A stretch of 64,000 nucleotides of DNA, taken from Triticum aestivum (taxonomy: Eukaryota; Streptophyta; Magnoliopsida; Poales; Poaceae). Within the stretch, counting starts at the first letter, position 1. Each line of letters begins with the position of its first letter. The position numbers were made by a program, and so were the translations under genes. The notes beneath the pieces are model-generated. The model had not been told where the DNA came from, ran no database searches, and worked only from the letters and a program-made list of their open reading frames with translations. Below, piece after piece: positions 54,837-64,000 of the stretch. The DNA lies in contig NC_057794.1 in assembly GCF_018294505.1 (NCBI RefSeq), positions 193,549,201 through 193,613,200 of the forward strand. Reading direction: 5' to 3'.

Positions 54837-57607
54837 TGTAACATCCCAATTTTCAATTTGGATGTTATTCATTAGATCATCATATGCATCCATAATTTGT
54901 GCATTTTTGAATTTGTTTTATTTGGAATTTTGATCCAAGAATTTTTGAATTGGAGGTTTTTACAAAAATCCATTTCTGAATTTTTCAAAATTGGAAAATT
55001 GGATCAAAATGATTTCATTCAAAATTATTTTTCCAATTATTTCAAAATAAATAAAATAATGAGAGAAGATAATATGACTTCTTCAAAGCAGCAAGGAAAT
55101 ATTGGAAATTTAATTTTGAATAATTGTTTTTATTATTATTTGCAATTTTATTCGTTTGCTTTTTATTAAATTAGGGAAAAAGATACATTTCTAAAAATTG
55201 CATTGAGCCTAGAAAAATGTTCACATTGTCCCAAATATTAGGAGGGGAAGGTGAAAATTGTTTCTGGAATTTTAGAATTTTTTTATTCGGATTTTTCTTC
55301 ATGACGCTATTTTATAAAGGGGTTTTCGGCCGAATAGGGCCGGCCCAGCTAGCGCCAGGCCGCGGCCCAGCCACCACCGCCTCGCCCGTCCGCCTCCGGG
55401 ACAGAGTCCCGCGCCGCGCCGCTACCCGCCGGAGTCCGGGTCAGACTACTAGCCGTCGCCGCCTCTTCTTGCCCCCTCCACGCCTCGCACCCCTCGGGCC
55501 CCTTTAAATATCGCCGCCCCCGACCCCCTTCTCTCCTCATTAGCCACCGCCGCCTCCTGCTGCCACTGCCGCTATCGCTTCTGCGCCGCCCCGCACCACC
55601 GCCGCTGACGCCGTAGCCGCCGCTCCGCGCAGTCGCTGCTGCCGCTTGCAGTAGTCGCCGCAGCCTCGTGCAGCCACCGCCGTCGCCGAGGTCACCGGAG
55701 CCCGCCACTGCTGCCACTCGCCGCCGCCGCTGATGACCCGCCGCCCAATTCACCTGAACCGGCAGAACCGGTATTCGGCTGTTCCTGTTTTTTAGTTTTC
55801 GTTTTCTTTACTAAAAACTCGGTTTATTATTTAGTTTAGTTTATTTAGCGGACGTTCGTCCGTTATTCTTCGGTAACAAATGGTTTTCATTTGTTAGGTC
55901 TCTGTAGTGAACATTCATTTGTTAGATTTTTTTCTTTTTCTGTTTGTTTATGACCAGGGACCTATCCATAATTATTTTCATCACAGATTAGTCCCTGATC
56001 ATTAAACAATAACAACCTTTTGCTCGTTTATCCAAATCCAACGAAACCAATGCCAAATTCTTTGTTATGTTCTCCTCTGTCTAGATAATCAACTTGAACA
56101 TGTTTTTGAAAATTTAAAATTTGGTTTCAAACAAATTTGAATTTGAACTTCTTTTGATCGTAACTTGAGTTTCGTATCTCCAATTTGATTGATTCTTTTT
56201 GCAAAACAAAGCCCTTCACTTGAACTTTTTGTTAGATCTTTTTATTTTGTTTTACCTTTGCATCTTATGCTTGAGTGCTTATGTATACTATTGTTTGTCT
56301 ACGATAGATTTTCCGGAGTGGGAAGCTTAGTACTACGAATCTCTAGGGTTTTCCAACCGTCATCAACGCAAGTTACACTTTGATCATATCCCTGTATTAC
56401 CCAGTTTTTATGCATTAGTTTCAATGCTCCAACATTGCATGAGTAAGATTGGGAAACATGTGGTTGTTGTTAAGTAGTTGATGAGGTAGGAACCTAATAA
56501 CTTTTATCACCCTAGGAATATACGTTATGCTCATATTGCTTAGCCATGCTTGTAGACGGGGATTGGTATGTGTGATTCATGAAAGTTGTGAGAGTAATAA
56601 CCAAGGGAAACTTAAGGTGGCTACTTGAATACACATATGGGTGGATTGGTTGTGGGCACCTAGAGAATCCAGTGTTGTCCTAGGTTATCCCGAAGTACCC
56701 GTGTGATCATCCTATGGAATGCCACCCAGGCTCAAAGGGATCATAAGATTATTCATGCTAGAAACTTCCATGTGCAACCACAAGCCATTATGGGCTCTGG
56801 CATAGTTCAGTAAGTTGTGTGACCTCTTTCAGTGGTAGGCTAGCAGACGTAGGGGAAAGTAGGTGTAACTGTCTACCTAGAGTAAAGAGTTAATGCTTCA
56901 GAAAGACTATGTCTCGATCTTTCGATCATGGATGCGGTCGAGTCTTGTGGGGAAAATTGTGCAAATCTCTACAGAGTGTATAAACTAATCATGGTTAGTC
57001 GTGTCCCCGATTATGGACATCTTGAGTATATGGTATTGGAATTATTGGTTGATCTCATCGCTTTACTTAATGATTTTGTTGGGTTATTAATACTATTTTG
57101 GTATTGAGTTGAAGGAACCTTCTCAATAATGGCATAAACTTGGTAGTTAAATAAAAAATCTATTCCTTTTTGTTGGAGGGAAAAATTAGCTTTATGCAAA
57201 TATTAAACTTAGAGTCTCCACCAGCCAAATATGCATGTAGTGTTAGCCATTATTTTATCATTTCCTCTATAGTGTGATCTTGCCAGCATATTCCATGTGC
57301 TGACCTACACGGCTGAAACATATCATGTTGTAGAATTTTCAGACGAAGAGTAAGATGTGATAGGTCATTGTCATGCACTCAGTTTTGCCATGGAGTTGGA
57401 TGGACTCATTTATCTTCGAAGCTTCCGTAGTTATTGAGATGGCCTTCAGCCATATTAGTGTAATAAGTACTCTTTATGAGACACCCAATGTAATAAGTGT
57501 GTGATTGAACTCTTTTATAAATCCTTGAGTACTGTGTGTCAGAAATACCGATCCAGGGATGACACTTAAGGAAAGAGACTTCGATCCATTCTGGTTGGGT
57601 CGCTACA
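54837..57607 (+). mobile_element. 5' LTR of the third chromovirus
   Basis: TGTAACATCCC...GGGTCGCTACA. The start forms a short palindrome. A TATA-like tttaaatat (about 55504-55512) is followed by a CpG-rich (GCC)n-like segment to about 55750. About 35 bp present in the 3' LTR (63140-63175 region) are missing here. Confidence 0.9.
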
Positions 57608-57610
57608 AGA

Positions 57611-57622
57611 TGGTATCAGAGC
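57611..57622 (+). promoter_or_regulatory. Primer-binding site of the third chromovirus
   Basis: TGGTATCAGAGC, complementary to initiator-Met tRNA, three bases after the LTR; identical to that of the outer chromovirus. Confidence 0.88.
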
Positions 57623-57690
57623 ACACTAGGAAAAACCACATGATACTCTTCTCTACTCATTTATAACTCTTCTCTATTTCTACATTATAG

Positions 57691-58423
57691 ATGTCGGACC
57701 CAAGGAACAAGTTCGCTCAACCGGGCGACGACACCCCTTTCAGACGACACTTGAAGGAAGTCACTAGGTACCTGAAGATCGGCATACCAAGCTTCACCGG
57801 AACCTTCACCGCCACTTTACCAGAAGAGGAGTGCTGGACGATTCAAGTTTGTTTCCAGGAAGGACTTTTGCACCAATTACTGAGCCCATTGAGTTTTCCT
57901 TTGATGCACCAACCTGGAGTTTAGGGAAGAGCATGGCCGCTCACATCACCATTGGACGCATAGGCGAGCTGTACAACAAGGATCTTAAAGACACCACCTA
58001 CCAGATATGTGGATGGCGAGATGAGCAATGGGAGATGATTCGCACCAAGAAGGATAGATCTATTGCATCCTACATATAGGAGTTGAACTAGCACATTCGT
58101 CATTATGAGAACCAGATGTGCGCTAAAGTGATAGATATGAAGAAGTGATGACCCGAAATATGGAGCTAGAAGAGGAACTCAAGGCTACACGTGATGCATA
58201 CGAAGAGGAAATTGATGGACTACTGGAGCATAATGAAGACCTGAAGAGGAAACTATGAATACCCGTGGTGACACCCAAGCCTGAAGTGGACATTCGTTCT
58301 GAAGACTACATCATACTAGATGACACAGACACAGACCCCGACAGCGATGATGAAGACAATGATGATTATGAAGACGAAGTTGGAGCGGATATTATGGAGT
58401 CCTCCACCGATCAAAATTTCTAG
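57691..58423 (+). pseudogene. Pre-gag ORF of unknown function in the third chromovirus
   Basis: Starts MSDPRNKFAQPGDD at 57691, between PBS and gag. It has a globular-looking N-terminal part (GIPSFTGTFTATLPEEE; after a frameshift near 57850, PITEPIEFSFDAPTWSLGK and MAAHITIGRIGELYN), a middle with DEQWEMIRTKKDR, a coiled-coil-like helix (MELEEELKATRDAYEEE, about 58170) and a very acidic C-terminal tail (DDTDTDPDSDDEDNDD, about 58320). Stop at 58421. Defects: frameshifts near 57850 and 58146, and stops at 58077, 58089 and 58256. Intact length would be about 240 residues. It is not gag, which starts at 58626. I have the impression that similar ORFs occur in cereal repeats but know no function. 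Confidence 0.6.
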
Positions 58424-58625
58424 TCGACCACCATATTACTATTAGTATTCTTCCAAGTAGTTAGAAATCATCGCGAGTTTTTGGAACAGTAGCTTAGGTC
58501 GATTGTATGAATCTTGTTTGATTTGAGTGGTGTGAATTGAATATGTTTGTCTCACGTGCATATGGGTAGTAAAATATCTCTTTAGACCCTACTCTATTCT
58601 GTTCTCACCCCTCTAAACCTATCAT

Positions 58626-59640
58626 ATGCCTTCGAGACGTGACCCTGGATTCGTTTTCCCATCGGAGCTCACTCAGTTGATCCAATAGCAGAATGCCTTG
58701 ATGCAGTTGCTAGTATAGAACCAAGGCAACAACAACAACAACAACCCACTGCCACCACCCCCAGTTGACAACTTAGGTCGTTTCCTAAGGTTGAATCCAC
58801 CGGTATTTTATAGTAGCACCGAGCCGATTGTTGCTGATGATTAGCTCCGCAAGATTGGATGGGAGCTGACCAACACAGGTTGCACTGATGCTGAGAAGGT
58901 GCACTTTGCTACACATCAACTAGATGGACCCGCGGCCTCATGGTGGGAGAACTAAACCGCCACTTCCCCCGTGGCCAATGTTACTTGGGATCAGTTTCAG
59001 TAGGCCTTCTGCACTGCACATGTCTCAGCTGGAGCCATGAGTATGAAGTAGCGTGAGATCCGCAACTTACGCCAGGGAAATCATACTGTGGTGCAGTACG
59101 TGAATGAGTTTAGTAAGTTAGCATGCTACGCCCCAAATGATGTGGCCACAGATGCTGCGAAGCAGGAGAAGTTTCTTGAAGGACATAATGATGAGCCGAG
59201 TATGCAATTGATGGTGGCAACATTCACCAACTACCAGGAGCTGGTAGACAGGGCCCTCGGGATAGAAGGCAAGCGACAGCAGATAGAGAATCACAAGGGA
59301 AGTATGGATAGGGAAAGTAAAACACTAGAGCTCAGCAGAATCCCCGCTGTTCCCCGTACTCGGGAGGGCAAACCATCATACCCATGGAGGACATAACAAT
59401 GGAGGCCATTCCCTTAATGGAGGAAATTCACACAACCATAGTGGCCCTAAGAATGGTAATGGGAGTGGAGGAGACAACAACCAGAGCGGTTCCAACCCCT
59501 CTACACCTGCCAAGAAGGATCTGAGTCACATTACTTGTTTCAAGTGCGGGAATACTGGACACTACTCCACCTAGTGTCCTGAAGCAAAGAATGGTAATGG
59601 CAATGGAAGCTCAGGAAAGAAGCCAAGTCCCTTCACTAAA
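58626..59640 (+). pseudogene. Third chromovirus gag with zinc knuckle
   Basis: Start MPSRRDPGFVFPSELT at 58626; a Gln/Asn-rich run ((AAC)n at about 58727-58747) and PLPPPPVD follow. Capsid domain: IGWELTNTGCTDAEKV, GPAASWWEN, VTWDQFQ, LRQGNHTVVQYVNEFSKLA, LEGHNDEPSMQLM. Stops at 58686, 58716, 58842, 58954, 58999 and 59047; several fit CAG to TAG or TGG to TAG. A frameshift near 59385 leads to a Gly/Asn-rich linker and a CCHC knuckle (CFKCGNTGHYST-stop-CP, about 59539), itself broken by a TAG. Dead copy. Confidence 0.88.
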
Positions 59641-60090
59641 GGTCAGGTGAATCACGTCAACATGGAGGAAGTTGAAGAGCAGCCTTACACAGTTATTTGT
59701 AAGTTTTTTATTAAGTCATTTACAACCCTTGTTCTTTTTGACGCTGGTGCATCGCATTCATACATATACAGGGGATTTGTGGATAAGTTTGAGTAGCCAA
59801 CCATAGCCCTTAGGTCACCCATGTTAGTGAGCTCACCAGGAGCGGAATATATGGCTAGCCGAGGATGTTATCAATTGCCATTGACCATAGGAAAGCATGT
59901 TTTTCCCACGGATCTCATTATTTTGGAACCACAAGGATTGGATGTAATACTAGGAATGGATTGGTTATCGAAGTATGGAGGAATCATCGATTGTGCTAGT
60001 AAGTCAATTCTTCTCACCACCCAGAGGGGAAATGGATCAAGTATGTGTCTAGGCATGCGCCAAGGAGGAATCAAGTAAATTCAATCTCGG
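59641..60090 (+). pseudogene. Third chromovirus aspartic protease
   Basis: Active site LFDAGASHSYI (about 59734-59765): the usual DTGASHS has Ala instead of Thr. Then a TAG (about 59792), and LPLTIGKHVFPTDLIILEPQGLDVILGMDWLSKYGG, the standard flap-to-end pattern. A frame change at about 60075 leads into RT. Confidence 0.88.
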
Positions 60091-61440
60091 GAGTTGTTCA
60101 AGAGGAAGTACCAGTTGTGAAGGATTATTCTGATGTATTCCTGGATGAATTACCAGGCATGCCACCAGACCGAGAGATAGAGTTTTTGATCAAGCTGTTG
60201 CCAGGCATCGGACCGGTATCTAAGAGACCGTATCGGATGCCCGCAAATGACCTGGAGGAAATTAAGAAGCAGATTAAGGAGTTATTGGAGAAAGGTTATA
60301 TTAGACCAAGTTCATCATCGTTGGGAGCCCCAGTGCTCCTAGTTGAGAAGAAGGATGGATCCTTGAGAATGGTTGTTGATTATCGTGCATTGAATGACGT
60401 GACAGTCAAGAACAAATACCCTATGCCGATGATCAATGATTTGTTTAACCAGCTGCAGGGAGCTAAAGTATTCTCCAAGATTGATCTTTGATCAGGATAT
60501 CACCAGTTGAAGATTCGAGAACAGGATATACACAAGACAGCTTTTACCACAAGGTATGGGCTATATGAGTACACGGTCATGTCTTTTGGTTTGACTAATG
60601 CCCCTGCCTACTTTCTGAGTATGATGAATAAGGTGTTCATGGAGTTCTTGGATAAGTCTATTGTGGTGTTCATTGATGATATATTGGTGTACTCGAGGAA
60701 TGAAGAAGAACACAAGGAACATTTGCGCTTGGTTCTCGAGAAGCTCAGGGAACATCAGTTATATGCCAAGTTCAGCAAATGTGAGTTTTGGTTGAAGGAA
60801 GTCAGATTTCTAGGACATGTTATATCTGGAGAAGGTATAGCAGTAGACCCTTCAAAGGTTCAGTCTGTCACCGAGTGGTTGGCACCCACCTCGGTTGGAG
60901 AGATACGTAGTTTCCTTGGACTCGTGGGATATTATCGGAGATTCATTGAGAACTTTTCCAAGAATGTGAAGCCCATGACGGAGTTATTGAAGAAGGACAC
61001 TAATTTCAAATGGAGTTGTGAGGTGAGTTTTCAGGAGTTGAAGAAACGTTTGGTTACAGCCCCAGTGCTAATTCTTCCGAATATACGCAAGGATTTCCAG
61101 GTCTATTGCGACTCTTCTCGCCAGGGACTTGGAGGCGTTCTTGCAAGAAGGAAGAGTGGTTTCATATGCCTCACGACAACTTCAACCTCATGAGTTGAAT
61201 TATGCCACACATGATTTGGGGTTTGTAGCCGTAGTGCATGCCTCAAGACCTGGAGACATTTTCTTACTGGAAATCATTGTGATGTTTACACGCGCCATAA
61301 GTGTTTGAAGTACATTTTCACGCAAAAGGAGTTGAACCTCAGGTAGAGGAGATGGTTGGAGCTCATAAAGGATTATGACATGAAACTGCATTATCATCTA
61401 GGAAAGGCCAATGTTGTAGCGGACGCCTTGAGCCACAAGA
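60091..61440 (+). pseudogene. Third chromovirus reverse transcriptase and RNase H
   Basis: [21 protein letters not shown] (about 60114), [38 protein letters not shown], a TGA at 60489 (Arg position in KIDL-SGYHQL, CGA to TGA), [15 protein letters not shown] and the catalytic FIDDILVYS (about 60670). RNase H starts [16 protein letters not shown], then a frameshift near 61143. Further on the Glu motif reads THDLGFVAV (Glu to Gly) and the next Asp motif reads VYTRHKCLKY (Asp to Arg), so RNase H is inactivated by substitution as well. The last Asp motif, [10 protein letters not shown], remains (about 61413). Confidence 0.9.
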
Positions 61441-62998
61441 GTTATGTCAATACTCAAATAACTGGAGGTTTACCTCAGGAGTTAGCCGACGATCTCAGAG
61501 AATTTCGATTGGAGATAGTTCCAAGAGGTTTTGTTGCAGCGTTGGAAGTTCAGTCCACTTTGTTGGGAAAGCTCAGAAGATTGATACGGAAATTGTGGAG
61601 ATAAAGGAAAAGATGAGCAAAGGAAAGGCAATGGTTTTCATGAGGATGAACATGGAACTTTATGGTTTGAGGATCGCATCTATGTGCCAAATGACCCTGA
61701 GATTAGGAAGTTAATTCTTCAGGAGGCTCACGATTCACCATACTCAATTCACCCCGGCAACACCAAGATGTATTTGGATTTGAAAGAACGTTTCTAGTTA
61801 ACATGTATGAAGAAGGATATTGCCGAGTATGTAGCAGTATGTGACGTATGTCATAGAGTTAAGGCAGAACATTAGAAGCCAGCAAGATTACTTCAGCATT
61901 TGCCGATACCTGAATGGAAGTGGGATAAGCTTGGCATGGATTTCATCACCGGATTACCCAGGACACGTTCAGGATATGACTCCATCTGGGTAGTAGTTGA
62001 TCGCTTGACCAAAGTGGCTCACTTTATCCCCTTGAAAACCACTTATACAAGCGCGAAGTTGGCTAACATATATATGACCAGGATCATATGTCTGCATGGA
62101 GTTTCGAGGACCATCTTATCAAATAGAGGAACACAGTTTACCTCGAAGTTTTGGAATCAGTTACACCAGACTTTGGGTACCAGGCTAGAGTTCAGTACAT
62201 CCTTTCATCCGCAGACAGATGGACAGACTGAGAGAGTCAACCAGATTCTGGAGGACATGTTGAGAGCTTGTGCACTAGATTATGAATCTAGCTGGGATGA
62301 TAATTTGCCCTATGTAGAGTTCTCCTACAACAACAGCTACCAAGCTAGTTTGAAGATAGCCCCTTCCGAAGTGTTGTATGGAAGGAGGTGTAGGACACCA
62401 TTGATGTGGGATGAAGTTGGAGACCAACAATTCTTCGGGCCAGATTTAATCAGAGAGTCTGAGGAGAAGGTCAAGTTGACTCGTGATAGACCCAAGGTAG
62501 CTCAGTCCAGGCAGAAGAGTTATGCCAATACTAAACGTAAGGGGGTAGCCTATGAAGTCGGAGACAGAGCATATCTTCGTGTGTCACCACCTCGAGGAGT
62601 TAAATGATTTGGAGTCAATGGAAAGTTAGCACCAAGGTTTGCAGGGCCATACCGAGTTTTGGAGCATATGGGTGAAGTTGCCTCCAAGTTGGTGTTACAC
62701 TAAGGCTTGTCAGGAGTTCATGATGTATTTCACGTTTTCTAGTTGAAGAAGTGCCATGCAGAGATGGACGATATTCCTTTGAGAGATACAGTACCCCTGG
62801 AAGCAATTCAGTTGGAGAGTGACCTAACCTACAAGGAGAAACCCGTCAAGATTCTCGAGTTCGCCAACCTAGTTACGCGCAACAAGGTCATCAAATTTTG
62901 CAAAGTTCAGTGGAGCCACCATATCGAGGAGGAAGCCACCTGGAAGCGAGAAGAAGACCTCCAGAAATACCACCCACACCTTTTTGCTAGCCAACCCG
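61441..62998 (+). pseudogene. Third chromovirus integrase with chromodomain
   Basis: Linker [19 protein letters not shown], frameshift near 61580, zinc finger (EAHDSPYSIHPGNTKMY, CDVCHRV) with stops at about 61797 and 61873. The core has the first Asp (LGMDFITGLP, about 61935), ILSNRGTQF (about 62116) where the second catalytic Asp is Asn, and Glu (GQTERVNQIL, about 62220). After GDRAYLRVSPPRG come stops at about 62605, 62701 and 62740, then the C-terminal chromodomain (YKEKPVKILEF, KVQWSHHIEEEATWKREEDL, about 62830-62960). The 235-codon open stretch at 61900-62607 covers the core. Confidence 0.92.
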
Positions 62999-62999
62999 A

Positions 63000-63035
63000 A
63001 TCTCGAGGACGAGATTCATCTTATGGGGGTAGGTT
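63000..63035 (+). promoter_or_regulatory. Inverted repeat and PPT of the third chromovirus
   Basis: ATCTCG-AGGA-CGAGAT at 63000-63015, then ATGGGGGTAGG (PPT) and the LTR at 63036. The distance from the repeat to the LTR is 20 nt. Confidence 0.75.
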
Positions 63036-64000
63036 TGTAACATCCCGATTTCCAATTTGGATGTTATTCATTATATCATCATATGCATCCATAATTTGTG
63101 CATTTTTGAATATGTCTTATTTAGAATTTTGATCCTAGAAACCTTAAGCAACTCAAGGACCATTTGAGAGAGTTGGAGGTTTTCACAAAAATCCATTTTT
63201 GAATTTTTCAAAATTGGAAAACTGGATCAAAATGATTTTATTTGATATTTTTTCCAATTATTTCAAAATAAATAAAATAATGAGAGAAGATAATATGACT
63301 TCTTCAAAACGGCAAGGAAATATTGGAAATTTAATTTTGAATAAATATATTTTTATTATTTGAATTTTATTCGGTTGCATTTAATTAAATTAGGGAAAAA
63401 GATGCATTTTTAAAAATTGAATTTAGTCTAGAAAATTGTTCACATTGTCCCAAATATTAAGAGGGGATGGTGAAAACTGTTTCTGGAATTTTAGAAAAAA
63501 AAATTATTCGGATTTTTCTTCGCGGCGCTATTTAAAAAAAAGAAGAAAAAGGGGGTTCGTGGCCGAACAGGGCTGGCCCAGCCGCCACCGCCTCTCCCGT
63601 CCGCCTCCGGGAGGGAGTCCCACGTCGCGCCGCCACCCGCCGCAGTCCGGTCAAACTCCTAGCCGCTGCCTCTTCTTGCCCCTCCTCCATGCCTCGCACC
63701 CCCGGTCCCTTTTAATACAGCCGACCCGTACCCCCCCTCTGTCCTCATCAGCCGCCGCCGCCTCCCGCCGCGACTACCGCGCCGCTGTCGCTTTCGCGCC
63801 ACCCCGCTCCACCGCCGCCGACACCGTAGTCGCCGCCCCGCGCAGTCGCCGCCGCCGCCGTCGCCGAGGTCATCGGAGCTCGCCACTCACCGCGGCCGCC
63901 GATGACCCGCCGCCCGATCTTCCTGAACCAGCCGAACCGGTATTCAACTGTTCTGGTTTTTTTAGTTTTCGGTTTTTCTAAACACCTGGTTTATTATTTA
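63036..64000 (+). mobile_element. 3' LTR of the third chromovirus, cut by the window end
   Basis: Begins TGTAACATCCCGATTTCC and parallels 54837-55810, including the CpG-rich (GCC)n-like segment at about 63550-63920. Differs by substitutions and by an about 35-bp stretch near 63140-63175 that the 5' LTR lacks. Confidence 0.92.

Larger units (their letters stand above)
54837..64000 (+). mobile_element. Third chromovirus (Tekay-like), cut by the window end
   Basis: Starts TGTAACATCCCAATTTTC after catac (54832-54836, expected target-site copy). It has a 5' LTR of 2771 bp, a PBS, a pre-gag ORF, gag, protease, RT, RNase H, integrase, chromodomain, inverted repeat, PPT and the first 965 bp of the 3' LTR. 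Coding parts carry many stops and frameshifts. It is related to the outer element at 29028 (same LTR ends and PPT surroundings) but has its own LTR sequence. Confidence 0.93.

Noticed and set aside
55349..55753. 134-codon minus-strand ORF in the third chromovirus LTR
   Set aside because: Translation of a (GGC)n-like segment; Gly/Arg-rich shadow without domain.
1..64000. tRNA, rRNA, MITE or CACTA transposon ends
   Set aside because: I looked for tRNA-like folds, Stowaway or Tourist-like terminal repeats and CACTA termini and saw none; the only tRNA-related sequences are primer-binding sites.

Overview
The window looks like intergenic DNA from a large cereal genome, most likely Triticeae (wheat, Aegilops or barley group). 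I judge this from familiar repeat signatures: LTRs opening TGATAC(A/G)TCTCCAACG, Tekay-type chromoviruses with 2.7-4.2 kb LTRs, and Tat-lineage Ty3/gypsy elements whose LTRs open TGTTGGGGATAT. Almost every base belongs to nested LTR retrotransposons. No intact host gene is visible. The only host-derived coding remnant I recognise is a deleted 3'-5' exonuclease-like pseudogene at 16442-16847. Family names were not checked against a repeat library.

Left part (1-15805). An old Tekay-type element ('A', + strand) keeps the 3' part of pol (2583-3847) and a 3' LTR split into 3890-6183 and about 15054-15805. Two elements sit in it. At 1-2582 is the 3' end and 3' LTR of a TGATAC-type element. At 6184-15056 is a Tat-lineage element ('Tat-A') with 5' LTR, PBS, gag and pol. 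Its RNase H-integrase part is tandemly duplicated (about 2055 bp period), and its 3' end is deleted.

Middle part (15806-27406). Low-copy DNA holds the exonuclease pseudogene, some exon-like relics and a 79-bp tandem repeat, which is split by a minus-strand solo LTR (17250-18936). Next come a truncated LTR (about 19655-20699) and the long repetitive 3' region of a second Tat-type element ('Tat-B', about 20700-26044) with its 3' LTR (26045-26789). A fragment of another retroelement ORF follows (27046-27409, minus).

Right part (27407-64000). A minus-strand TGATAC-type element (LTR 27407-28924; internal DNA 28925-29027 and 52934-54836) hosts two chromovirus insertions. The first is an outer element on + (29028-52928, TSD aatga) whose 3' LTR was entered by a minus-strand chromovirus (39009-52716, TSD tacga). 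The intact sister LTR shows the empty target site. The outer element is non-autonomous, with a gag-integrase-gag chimera. The minus-strand inner element is the best-preserved coding copy (one frameshift, about seven stops). The second insertion is another chromovirus on + (54837 to beyond 64000, left TSD catac). It carries an extra ORF before gag and a C-terminal chromodomain.

All four chromoviruses share an ATCTCG-N3/4-CGAGAT inverted repeat 20-21 nt before the 3' LTR. The best candidates for something undescribed are that hairpin, palindromes at the LTR start, repeated polypurine-tract-like motifs in Tat-B, the pre-gag ORF, and the gag-integrase-gag chimera.
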